This document shows positions 1-13,700 of a DNA stretch of 64,000 nucleotides, piece after piece. The DNA is taken from contig NC_087384.1 in the NCBI RefSeq assembly GCF_963675165.1, forward strand, positions 3,060,501 to 3,124,500. The letters are read 5' to 3'. Source of the stretch: Halichondria panicea. Lineage: Eukaryota > Porifera > Demospongiae > Suberitida > Halichondriidae. A model generated the notes under the pieces. The model saw only the letters and a program-made list of their open reading frames with translations. It made no database searches and was not told the origin of the DNA. Within the stretch, counting starts at the first letter, position 1, and the number at the start of each line of letters is the position of its first letter. The position numbers were made by a program, and so were the translations under genes.

Positions 1-3000
1 AAATTTTTCTATCGTAGAAGAGAAATGGTGTCGTCTTGGAGAGTAGACAGCCGAGGGAGAGGGGGTGAGTGCAGCGGAGGTCAAGGACAGAGAATAGTGG
101 CGACAGCTGATTGTTGAGGTGCTTTAATTGAAGGAATCTCATCCGAACGTCTTTTAGTGTTAGACCTACATGTACATGTGCATGTACGTACAAGTAGCAA
201 AGTACATGTTAACAAGCACAATTTAGAGAGACGAAAATTGAAATAACAATAACGTACCTTGTAGTGGAGATAGTTGGTGACTAGTCACATGAGCTTCTGA
301 CAGGCTGATGTCCCATGGCTCGATACTATCAGCAGTGGTTGCTAGGCTACGACACATCGAATCCACAAAGTGTACGATAGCATAGTCTTGTGCTTCTGTT
401 AGTTGGCACGACAACGTATCGAAAGGGAAGAAACCACACCTAAAACAAGAACATGCAGTATAGTGTGAAGGAACAACTACATGTACATGTACTATTAATT
501 TGTACAACATGCAGTTTACATGTACAAAATGTACACGTACAATTATTAAGTACCATGTGCACATCTTTACCTCTCAAAATGGAAGTCATATCCACAGGCC
601 AGAAGTCCTAGCCACACTGCTTTCACACCCTCACCCGTTACCAGTTTCACACGCTCACACACCCAGTTCACAAATTTGTCCTCTGAGAGCAACCCCTCTT
701 CATTACCATGGCTCTTCCACACTCGACGAACCAACTCGTCAGCCGTTTCGCCAGCCTCTGATGCACACCCATTCACAAAATGCTGTAAATTATTCGACAC
801 AGAAGAAATCGAAATCAAAGCGTCTGTTTCCCTCGCTTTGCTCGAAGCAAAGATTTCTGATAGCATTTGTTGTACTTGGTCACTCAATGAGTTTTCTTTG
901 ATAAGTTTCTCTCGCAGAAAGTTCACAAGGACCTCGTTGGCCAACTTGTCATCTCCACACTTTAGACCATCACTGATGGTGCAAACTTGTACAGAGCTGT
1001 CCTCTATCTTCAGTGCAGGGCAGGATAGAAGTGCAGTTGAAACCTGAGACACTTGAGTGGAGCAGCACACTTCCAACAAAGCACAACCTGCTACTACCTC
1101 TTTCACACCAACATCAATGGAATCTATATCGTCTTTGCTCTTTTCAATATTCTCCACTTCTGTCGATTTCGCTTGACTTTCTTCAGCTTCTGTTTCGTCT
1201 TTGTTACTGAAAACATCCTCACTGACTTCCTCAGTTGGGAGATAAAGTTGATCTCTATACAGCCCTCCATACATGCTGCATAACTTTTGAATTCCCTTCT
1301 GTACATTCTCCACATTTAGACGCTGATCGATACCTGTGACAATCACCAACCGAGAGGTGGGCTTTGACTTCCACTGACAAGAGAGGCTGGCTTCATGAGA
1401 CACAGGGCTGGAAGATGGCTCTAATACGACACTTCTTAAGAGAGACGCAGACGTGTGGACGCTAGACAACCAGTCTTCTTTTTTCTTTGAAGACGAATCG
1501 CTTTGGGAATCACGCTTTGACGACCTCCGAGAACGAGATTTTTTCGAGGGCTTCTTGGTCAACTCAGCAATAGATGGTGGTGCTGCTGATGAAGTTGAAT
1601 CAGTGGGTCTGGCTTCAGAAGAGGTGGACCTTGTTACACTGGGTGGAGACACAATAAGAGAAGTGGCGGGAGACATGGTAGGAAGTAGTTCTACACTATG
1701 AAAGTGCTCTTGATATTTTGCAGCAGAGAGTACAAACTCAAAAATGGCTTGGAAATATGTGGAGAATTTACCAGACCCACCGCTAGCTACACTACCAGCT
1801 GGAGGAAACACGGATGGCTTGTTTTTGCCTTGGAACTTGATTGTTTCATTTTCGAACACTTTTATCAGTTCTTGTCGGATACTTTGGAGGAATTCGCCAG
1901 GGAAACAATACATTTGAGGCTTTTTACTCTTAACATCACTGTTGAAAATATAACAAAGTGTCCACAGGATATCGGTCAATTGATGTAACAATAAAATCTT
2001 GAGCAGTTGAGGACAGCTGAGCCGAGCTACCACTTTACATAGACCCTCCAGACATACACACAGCGCCTTTCCACAATCCATAATATGGTTTGATCCCTTG
2101 TCCTTGTTGTATAGATTCACTGCATGTTTTGATAATATTTCCGAGAAGGCTAGAGCTAGTGGGACTCCGGCTGGTAGAGCGAGAATGTTCAGGGATTTGC
2201 CAGGTCGTGTGTTACAACCCCCTAGTTTAACGTGGATACGACTGAACGGAAGCATAAGAGAGGGGTATGTCGGGCCACAGTACTGGGTAGATGACAATTG
2301 AACCATTTCGTTCGGGTAGCGAGCAACTTCTTGCATTTGTTGGATGCCCCCCTTTCCTTGCCCACCCCTGTAGCAGAGGATGCGTGCCCACGGGTACTTG
2401 TAGGTTGAGCTGCAGGGGTAGAAGTAAATGCCATACAGAGTAAAATTAGCTTGTACGCTTTGCAAATTATTATTAGGCAAAAATACCATTCAACATGTAC
2501 GTACATGAGTGCACACAGAGGAGGAATGCCAGGGTCATTTTTTTAATGAAAGATTAGTCCTGGGTACTTGACCTTTGTTGCATATACATGTACAACTGTA
2601 CAACACCCTAGCCACAGAAGGCTAATTTTCTATATCATATCTTGTGGTTTCAAAGAAAAGGTCAAGGGTTGCAATGAAATCCTGGATCTCCTCCCTCAAG
2701 CTGGTTTGTCTGAGGCGCGACAGCTTAACTGATTTTTGTTGTAATTATAAAGAGGATTAGTAAAACCAGTAGGTTTTACATAGGATTGGCAGTGGGTTTG
2801 CCCGTGTTTAGCAATATTTAAATTATTTTGACTCATGTTCAAACTGTTCTATCTCTGCAGGGAAAGGCCACATCAAGGAACTGGCTAGACAGATAGTTTC
2901 TTTAGCCTTTTCTCTCTTTGTATCTCTCATTTCATAATCCATGAACATTTTAATGAATGAATATTGACATTTTAAAAATTGCACTATTTCTACGTTTCAC

Positions 3001-6000
3001 CGCTCTTTGTCTGACTGACTAAGTAAGTGAGTAAGTTTCTTGCCCAGCATTTGCTCCAAGTACAGCCATCTCCAGGACATTCTGCACAGGGTTTCCAAAA
3101 GACTACAACCTGGATTACAAAGCGCTTCTTCAGATTTGCGATTGCTTCCACGAGGCAGATGACCTCTCAGTATCTATTTCTCTTACCTAGACAATTCCGC
3201 CATCTTTAATGACTCAGCAATTGCGTTGTGGCCAATTAATAATAGATAGGCGTGGCTAAGAAACCGTGTGCCTAAAATCAGTGCAGTGCTTTTCCAGAGC
3301 CTGAGGTGTTGCTTTTCTTCACACTGTTCAGCTCTAGCTCCCTTTCTCTGACAGGCATGCATGCTATATGCACTGGCATATAGCATGCTCTTAAAATAAC
3401 TGATACTGATTCACAAATTCAACATATCAAGCAATATTACTCATTATTAGTCCAGAGATATTCGAGAAGATATCTGATTAGTCCTGTCTTCTCTTCTTGA
3501 ACGTCTGTACTGCCTCTTAACGCCACTTATGCATGTCATAATACGTAAATTTATACTTCTGTACTGAAAAAGAAAGGGAATCCGACTAGAAAAACATTTG
3601 AAATTTGAAAAATTGCTAGGATTGGCCAGGGGAACCACAAAAAAGCGTGGAAACAAGAAATCAGACGAGAGCATAACTCCAATCCATTACAACGTCATGA
3701 ACATGTACAATGCATAGTATATAGACTGCTATGTGTTCCAGATCCATCTACCAGCTTCCATCCACCACATCATTCCATGCAGGTCACCAGTATGGTCCGT
3801 GCATGTTACTACGCATGGATGGACTGTGTGTACCTGTGCTCATGTATTAGGAACATCAATTCAGTACAAATCATCATATTATAATTATGCCCGCACATTC
3901 CAAAATGGATGTATAATAGGGATTGCATGGTCATCACTCCACCAGTAAAAATTGCGTGGTATATTGGCTGGGAAAACATGGGAAAACTACCAGTATACAT
4001 GTGATTGACGTTGTAACGGATTGGAGTTATGCTCTCGTCTGATTTCTTGTTTCCACGCTTTTTTGTGGTTCCCCTGGCCAATCCTAGCAATTTTTCACAT
4101 TGCAAATGTTTTTCTAGTCGGATCAAACTAGTGGTGGTGCATAAACCCAAGGGCGCGAGGGTAAACTCAGTTTTAGGCACGTGGTGTTAATGACATTTTG
4201 ACACCATTCCTGCTCTGCAGTGTACATGTGGTGTACAATGTATATGTAGATTCAACAATAATAGTTTCAACAATAAGATACTACATGTACTGTACAATGT
4301 TTTCAGGTGAAAACGATTGCAAATCAGCCAGAAAATGTTATCACTTTTTACTATATAATTGTGATGACATAACACTCAAAGTTTGCAAACATTGTAGTAC
4401 GGTAACACAATACATTGTAACTTGCAATACAAGCCTACCTTGGAGGTCTTGAAGTGGCAGAGCCGTCATTCACACAAGATACGAGCATGAAGGCAGCATC
4501 AGGATAAGTGACATCAAAGGCCTCCTTGCTCTCCGTCACTTTGAGCTCTGAAGAGCTGAAACTCTGAGGGGCTCGCTGCAAGCAATCGCACAGGTCTTGA
4601 GAGAGCGCCACCAGGTCAGCTGACATCTGGTAGAATAGTGATGATAATCAGTACAGTATTAAAAATGTATTTTAAGCAGTTTGGTCCTTGAGGGAGAATA
4701 ATTAATTGTTATAGTATGTCGAAATGACAGTAATACATGTAACTATACAATGGACGACTCTACAGCTCTACAGTACGGTAAGTTTTTGTGTAGCTACGTT
4801 TGGCGGATTTTATCTAAGATACATGTAGCCAATTAAAACCGTTAAATTGAAGTTTTCCCGTAGACACAACGTCATTGCTGTAGTAGTCACGCCTGAAAAA
4901 CACCAAGTCGATTCAGCTCATTCGCCAATTTTTCAGTTAGGCCACCCAACTTAACTACATGCTTCACGGATGCACTTTTTGTGAAAATCTAAAAAAAACC
5001 CACAACCACCCACTCTAGTATAAAACTTATTTGTGACCACAACTTACCAGTCTAAAAACACCCACTCTCCCTAAAAATTGTATATACATGTATATATAAT
5101 TATACCGTATAGCGCGAAATTTTCGAGGGGCTTAATTTTCGCGGATTTCGTGGGTTAGAATTCTACACGAAAATAAGTCCACGAAAATTGTTAAATTACC
5201 TGCTATAACGTGCAAAGATTTAAGGCGTGGCTTCCGGTTAGCAGTCATTCCGCGAACATTGTGCAGCGAAATGGCTTTTAGAGGCCAATCCACAAAATAT
5301 AAGTGCCTCGAAAATTTCGCGCTATACGGTATATATACAGGCCTGGCTGGTAAATTGCTACTGAAAGTCCGTGAAACATGTTATTAAGTTGGCTTGGCCT
5401 TATATGGTACACTGTAGCATGTAGAACACTCTCACCTGTATGGCTTGCTGCAGCTCAGTGTGCATTCTGTCCACATCAGAGTAGAACGTGTGCATAGGTG
5501 ACAGTGCGAGTGTGTGGAGGGCAGCAGTGGGGGAGGGGGCAAGATCCGGACTAGTGGTCGTACTCAGTCCATCGGAGAGGGGCTCAGCAAAACACTCGGC
5601 ATTCACTAGGTACAGATGATTCACCACCTCCTCTCTAGAATCGTCTAGGACATGCTTCACTCTCAAGAGAGCCCTCCGACAATAGAGGCTGGCAAGGGAC
5701 CTCTCACACTGCAGGAGCTCCCTGTGGACTAGCATATTAGCAGCATCTGCACCCCTCAAGGCAGGGGACTTGCGGTAACCCGGAGGGGGGCGCTCCAAGT
5801 AGACCACTGGATACCAGAATCTTACTAAGGCTCCCTCGTTTTGTAGGTAGCACTCAATCTGAATGATCTCATTTGACTGTGTGAATGCAAGGTACACATG
5901 TTAATCGTTCCAGATGCTGTAAAGCTGTACATAACACTGCATTCGCAGGATGTTTTATATTCTTGTACTGTACATGTACACATTTCCCAATTAAGTGCAC

Positions 6001-7715
6001 ATTCCATTCTGTAATCCACAACCATCACACTGCTAGTTGACACCTCCAGTTAATCCCACACACCACTCACATGGTCAACATCTAACACAATCCCAGTGAG
6101 TCCCTGCGTCTTTTGCATGGCTCTGACCCCACACCGTAAACAAGGTAGTTCTTTCTGCACCACCACCGCCGAGCCCTTCCTGATTCGAGAGATTGTGAAC
6201 TTTCCAAGTTCAGCTTTCACGTCATCCATTGTGGGTAAACGCAGGTCCTTGGGTATCCCTCCATTTTCTTCGTACAGGAACTCGACTGTCTCTTGTGCAA
6301 TACTCTCCATGCCTGCGATAAAGAGATTAAAGGAACAGCATATATTATAATTATGTACATGTAGCAAGATAAAATCAGATATGTGCCTCATGTAAACTAC
6401 AGTACATGTACACATGTACTTTGTTTATCGTTTGCAATGGAGCTCTTTAAAGCATAACACAAAACAATAACCGAACCATTCTCTGATACAGTACACATGA
6501 GGATACAACTACGTGCTGTACATGCAATTTGTACCGTCATACATGTACATGCACCTAGTTGCAGTGCTCCCTTGATCTGCTCCAGGCCAGACTTTCTCTC
6601 CTGATCGTTCCTAAACCGCCTTTGAATGACGGGGAAGACCTTGGCCTCCCAGGCCTTCACTAGGAGGGCGTGAAGGTCCTCCTCTCCGGCAGTGCTTGGC
6701 CCCTCCTCCTCCTCAACATCCTCAGACTCGACCACACCCCCTCCTGGGCGAACCAATGGCCCACTCTCCAGCATGGTGTCAAACGAGGAAGTGGGCTGGT
6801 AGGCTTGAGATGCTTCATAGTCATAGCCTGGGAGGAACAACAATTAAACCTTGACTATACTCTAGCGACCATACTACCACTATACGTATACAGTGTATGA
6901 TGGTATGAATTATATACATGATGGTACATGTACACTGTACAACGTGCACAGGTGCAGTGCACATACATGTATTAATACTCCCTAAAAATGCCTTTATTTC
7001 ACTACAAGCATTGAACGCAAGTGTTGTTTGGAGTTAACCAACAGACTTTTGGCACTTACCCACAGTAGCAATGGGTGGTTTGAGTTTTCTTGTGGGAGGG
7101 CCGGTGTGTGACAGTTCGACAACACTTGCCCCACCAGCCACCTTTGTGACCTCCTCTCCCTCCTTCTCCCCCTCACTATCACTAACCCCCACAGAGAAAG
7201 GGAGAGCTCCAAAGTGAGCCAGCACAGTCTCAGCAGACTCACTGTCCTCCTGAATGTTGGCTGCCTCTCTATGGATGGAGCCTCCAGCGTAGAGGAAGGC
7301 ACGCTCTCCAAGGTTGGCCCTCATGCGAACGGCCTACACAATCAATACAGTACATATGCACATGCTTGCCGAACACGTATAGGACTAAATAGTACAAGTC
7401 TTCTCAACTCACAAATTTGTTTGCAGCTACTGTGTAGACATGGAACTACATACATGTATGCACTATATCGATGTCTTACTTTTTTCTGTACATGTAGGAA
7501 TGGAAACATGTTGGGTGGAGCATCGTTGAACTCTGTCCCCTGCCGCTCCCCGTTGAGTGTGAAGTAGACAGTACTGATTCCACCCTCCTCTCCCTGCACC
7601 CAACCACACCCCACAACATCACCAGTCTTGAGTGGGGAGTCCAGGCGAAATGTGTTCCACTCCATAGAATTGTCGCCAGTTACCTGACACGCTCGACCAG
7701 AGCTGTAACGTGATC

Positions 7716-7749
<34 letters not shown>

Positions 7750-10700
7750 GTATAGAACATTAAACTTATATGTATGTGTGTGACCAATACACAGCACAAA
7801 CAGAGCACAAAAAAGTTTTTTTATTCACACACAGCTGTATGCTTTATAACAGAAGGAAAATTATTGCTAACACACATCGTTTTACTCAGAGCAATCAACT
7901 GTCACCTTTCACCTTAATAGCTACATGTACATGTATCTCTCACCTTCTAATGAAGCAGGACCCAACTGGATACAGCCATTGCTCTCCTCCACCATCTCCA
8001 GGGCTCGGGGAGTATCCCATGGCAACATGTGCTGTATCAGCTGAGCTCTCGCCCAGATGTGCCACCTCCAGCTCCCAGTAGAACGATGGAGCCTGGAAAT
8101 GAGCACAACCATCAACCAAAGTTCAGGAAAACAAAGAAACAGTACAACCTCATACATTTTTGGTGGAAAAACACATTACTACTGACCTGTGATGGTATGG
8201 CCATGTTGGTGTAGATGACCACGCCCTTTGGTTGCCCGGTGGCGGGTGTATCCCCACTACTGAGGTTAGCGGGAGCATGAGGAGTGAATCCGGATGGACC
8301 CTGGTAAGTGACGCACATGAGGTTGTGCGTGAAGGAGCACGAGGTCACAGGAGGCCACACTCGAGTCACGTCCAGTTTGAACTGCTTGGGCTGCACATAC
8401 ATGTAGAGTGGTGTACATGTATAGAGTGTGTTGAGAACACGTTGTGAATGTCTAAACACAAGATTCAGCTGACAAACAGTAATTTGTTTACATGTACAAG
8501 TAAGCACGATTATATAATCCAGCACTGCATCGCCTAAGTTTTCTACATTGAAATCAAGTGCTAACGAGTATATATGTACAAGTATTCTATTAATACCTCA
8601 CTGGCCGAAATGAGGCTGGCGGCTTTAATGCAATGTGCACACTAATCAAATAATTTTCACCTCTCTCCTGACCCTCTCTACTCTGGGTGCTGCTGGTCTG
8701 CTGCAGTCCCTATACAGCATCCTCAGGCCATGACAGTGCTGCTCCACCAAAGACAACCTCACACCAGGACTGGAGCTTCGAGCTTGCTCAGACAGCTTCT
8801 CCAAACACATCTTGTTATTGTCGCTCTCGCCCAAAAACACCTGAGCAAATTTTGGGTCCTGGACATGATGAGATAGGGCTACACACGCACGAGTCCTTAT
8901 CTCTGCGAACAGACGACACAGACCAAGAGGGGAAGTGTTGGCATCAGCGTTAGTGCTGGCATGAGTTGGGGAGGGTGTGATGGTGTCTAAGAGGGACATA
9001 ATGGCTTTACAGAGTTCTTTTTGGAGTCCAAGTTGCTCCAGTGGTATCGTATCCTTGTGAGGCGGGAGAAGACGAGAGATAGGCACTTCTAGAGTCTTGT
9101 TAGCACCGAAGCACAACTCATCATCTCCAAATTGCACATTGGCCAACCCACGACGCTCGGATATGCTCTGGATAACTCCATTGGATCCTTCCAAACCCTC
9201 TCCGACCACTTGCACCTTCAATCCTGGTCTAATGCTTTCCTTGAATCCTCCCAAAGCAGCAAATGTCGCATTGGCTATGCACGCTGAAGAGAGTAGATCA
9301 CCAGGTGGTGATGGGGTACCACCTTTGGACACTGTATTGCTAACCGATTCTGTGTATGAGGCTATTTTTGGTGAGAGTAGTGGAACGGACACAAGCGACT
9401 GTAACATTGAGCTCTTGATGGCTTTGCCCCACACTTCAGCAGCACCTGGTTCAGTCAGTAGTCCATTCAATAAACCAATCACTTCAGAGGCCAAAGAGTA
9501 GGCAACGTGTCCACTAACAAATGGCCGAGTGGGATCCGTCTTGAGCAATTCGACGTTCTTCTTCCTAGCAGCTAACTCAGACTTGGCCTTTTTCTTATCG
9601 ACCCCAGAGCCCGCAACTTCCCCTGTTCCCACTGAGGGTGGCCCCACACTGACTGTGAATCCCATGTTGGCCCAGCGGAGGGAACGACGCACACAGGAAC
9701 GATATGAGTCTGTGAGGACCTCTGCGACCCCATTCTGTGTTAGGGCACGGTCCATTGCCATCACTTGCTGCATCCGATCACCTCCACTCAGTCTAGTGCA
9801 TGTGGGTGTATGATAACATATTATGCTTAATATATTATAATTATACTTTTACATGCCTGTACATACATGTATGTCTGCTAAAATATTGCAAGAGCATTAC
9901 ACAAAAAAGCTGTTGAGTTTATTCACCTGAATTGCCTGGGGTCCTGACTGATGAGGGGTTGCAGGATGTCTGCTGCATTCTCATTCTCCCTCTTGTAAAC
10001 ATAGACTGAGGCCTGTCCGCTCTCCTGCTCAAACTCATCCTCCTTGTGGGTTGGGCCTTGTGATAGGTGCTCCGCCTCCTCCAGTGACCCCGAGTCATCA
10101 GTCACTGCCTTGTTGGAAACCTAAGTCAGAAGACAAACCAATTGTAAGCTCAGCATCGTAGAATCACGCTACACAGATTCAAGTGTAAAGAATGCATGTA
10201 CATGGAAGTACATACATGTAACACCTAGCCTAGCATGGACATATATGTACATGTATGACTCATCAGAGAGCGAGCGTACAGCACAAAGAAAACAGTAGGC
10301 CTAAACCAGTACATCCGTTTTAAAACTGACTCTGCTGTAATTCATAATCCCAGTGTACATGTATGACCTAAAACTGCAACATTGTTAATCTCAAAATCTC
10401 GTCCCAGCCGTGCGATGTTCTTATTTTGGATGCATAATTGCATGAGCAGCCTCCGCGCATGTGCAAATGTGCAAGCTTCAAGTATTCACTGTTATTGCTG
10501 TGTATGTACAATAACGAGTATTATTGTCGAAGCTATATATAATTATATATAATTATACACATGTATCCATGTTGTAAATGCAGTATTTAGCAACCAGGTG
10601 AGCAGAAACGAAAACACTGACAGGCTACTAAATATGCGACTGGGGTAATAAACTACGAGACATAATTATTATGCTGAGTTTATGTCAGAAGTACATTTGT

Positions 10701-13700
10701 ACTGCATGTACACACATGCTTGTACACAGCAATACCTGTGATGAGTCTGGCACAATGTACTCTGCTAATTTTGAGAGAAAGAGCCCAACGATCTGCCCGG
10801 CCACACCAGATCCAGTCTTCCCCCCTTCTGAGGTCAGCTCTGTCGTGAGGAGATGAGGGGGTACCTCCACTTGTGAGCAGTCAGCCATACTCATTAGGGG
10901 CAAGGCAATTCGACACAGCTGTAACGCTATCAGTACCAGCTTGGGGGAAGGCCTGAAGGGAGCATGGGGTACACATGTATGTCATACTACATGTAGGAGT
11001 TTCTGAGTCTGCATACGTACTTACAGTAGAAAGCACACGCACATACATGTACGTGCATGTAAAACTATGTCATTAAAAAACCGTTCCCCTAGAAAATTAC
11101 AACAGTGAGCTCAACTCTCGTGGTTGACCCAATGAACAGCTACACATAATGTCAGGAGTGCTATTCATGCACTCCTGATAATGTAGAGCTACGTACATGT
11201 AATCTTCTGTAACATGTACATGTACAACTGTATTGACATCGTACATACAGCCTACAGTGGTGATACAGATGACTTGCCTCTGATCTGTGAGCAGGAGCAA
11301 TAGCTTTGAGACACAGGCTGGCTGTGAAAGGATGGCCCTGCCCATTTGACTCTTGGCTAGTCCCAATAGGAGGGAGAGGGCATCCTGTAAGCTCTCCGAG
11401 GCCCCACCCTCTGACACCACCAGCCGATCCATAGCACGGGAGAGATGGTTTGTGAGGAGATGAGATACCTGTTTGTACAATGCAGAGTGTAAAGTGCTGA
11501 AAAGCTGCATATTGAGGATAATATATGAACCCGGACATCATAGTGGTTCTAATTGTTTACTAAATACTTAGTAAAGACATAGAATTCGTAACTTTTACAC
11601 TACACACTGTACATGTGGAGATAAATTTTGAGACATCAATTACACTTGCATGTCGATATATAGACACATGCACAACTGACGATGTGGGTCTTACTTGCTG
11701 AGCCAGTCCTGAGGAGAGGGTGGTGTCTTGATTCTCCCAAGAGACGCATTGCTCTGCCAATACTTGAAACGAAGCCCAAGATAGAGAAGTCACACGATGA
11801 ATGGACTCGTCAGCTGCTCCACCTACATCTAATGGCTTGTTAGTGTCGACCAAACTACACAGATGATCGAGGAGTTTAACAAGCCCACTGCGCACCAGAC
11901 AATCCTCCTCCAGTCTGTATGTGCGTGTAGGAGGGGGTGGGGTTAACCTCACACACTACATGTGTATACATATATGTAGTATATATAAAAAGGAACAAGA
12001 CTACACTGTAAGTATGTACCTTAAGGATATTTATTACAGAATTATACGTACCTATTACAGGATGTATTATTGCTTGAAGTTTGGTGCAACAGTTGCATGT
12101 ACGAAATTTTAATACACACACGTACTTACAATCAATGCACAGTATGTGATGTGTGGTAATTAACCTAAATTGTACGTACACATGTACTAACCGAGTGAAG
12201 GGTACAATGCAGAGCATGGCAATGGTGTTAATGCAGGAGGCTGGCTGCTTGCTGGCTAACTCCACCACGGCTCGCATCACACTCCCAAACACCTCTCGCA
12301 CTCTCTCTCCCATCCCCCCACATGCAATGTCCTGTACGCCCGGCCCCTTCTGAAGCACCACTCCCACAGACGCCAGTAGCTGCTCAACGGCCAAACCAAC
12401 ATAGTCACTGCTCAGTAGTTGCTGCAAGTGGCCCAGGGCTCGAACACGACACACACCCCTGCGCCAGTGCTGACTGGCCGCTGAGAGGAAGCTATCACAT
12501 GAGGCCTGTAAGAGGGCGGTCAAATATTGCTCAAACTACATGTACATGTAGTATGCAGTATAATATTGCAGATGAACTTTTGGTATGTTATGACTCTGCT
12601 TACTGCTTCTTCAGGTTTGCTGCCTATGAACTGGAAAATTTGATCGAGCAAACTTGACTGGTCAGCTGAGATGGCCATGTCCAACAGCGCCAATTTGTTG
12701 GCAGACTTTGGCCCCCAACTTCTCTGTCTCCTGTCAGCATTAATTGTGCATGGTTAAGGCAGCATCAATCGTGTATCTATAGAGTATATTCCCTTTAATC
12801 TTATCATGAGAGCTCTACAATACAATGTACAAGTCATGTGCAATTTGGGAAATTTTTTATTTATGCAACATAACCCCCCTAAGAGCTTCACCTGATGCTC
12901 ACATCCACAGTGGAGGGAGGGGCTGATATAGATCGGGTATATGTGGATCCAGAAGAGAGAAGATCTTCTTTAGCCATGCCCCCCCCTTCCTTGACGGAAG
13001 CCGATCCTTCAGTGTGGGAAATTGTAATGTTAAGTAGTAGCTGTACTCTCTCTTGAATCCCTTTCACTAGGGTCCGGGTCTGTGTGGGTGAGTGGTTGTG
13101 ACTCTGTCCAGTTACATTGTACACACAACCATTGACAGTTGCACGTCGCATGTATATAAATTACATGTATGTTTTTAAAACACCCGACTTTAGGGCCGAA
13201 AGCTATCAGCTACGTTAACTAGGAACATCTTCTGGTGTCTACATCAGATTATAATTTTGCAGTACGAAACTGTCAGGTACACTGTACATGCATATACATG
13301 TACAGTACTATAAGCACAATGCTCTTACCACTGGCGTGTAGTCGAGTGGCTCACCACTCCCCGCCCGCCTCCTCTCCACATCCAACTCCAGCAGGTCTTG
13401 TAGCTGCTGGGCCGTCGACACCAGGTCACCGTGATTTGCCTCTATCTTTTTCAGAACACACAGCAACTCAAAGCTCTTCAGAGAGCTCTCGTTTTGCAGC
13501 AGAGAGAAAAAGAAAGCCTCTGATGTTGTGGCTTTATCGGAATGACACATATCTTCTACGTCATGCCACCAGTTTCCCTCTAACTCGGCCAGTGCCTGTA
13601 GTCTGCGCTCTAGACCATTAATCCGCGTGAAAATAGCCTCTAGTAGGGCTGTATGCGTGTCTAGACACGACTTTTGTCCGAGGATCTGCAGGGGGGATCC

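Noticed and set aside
1698-1988. Plus-strand open frames opposite the large exon at 568-2409
   Set aside because: They are antisense shadows of a long, compositionally ordinary coding exon of the HECTD4-like gene and have no start context or domain.
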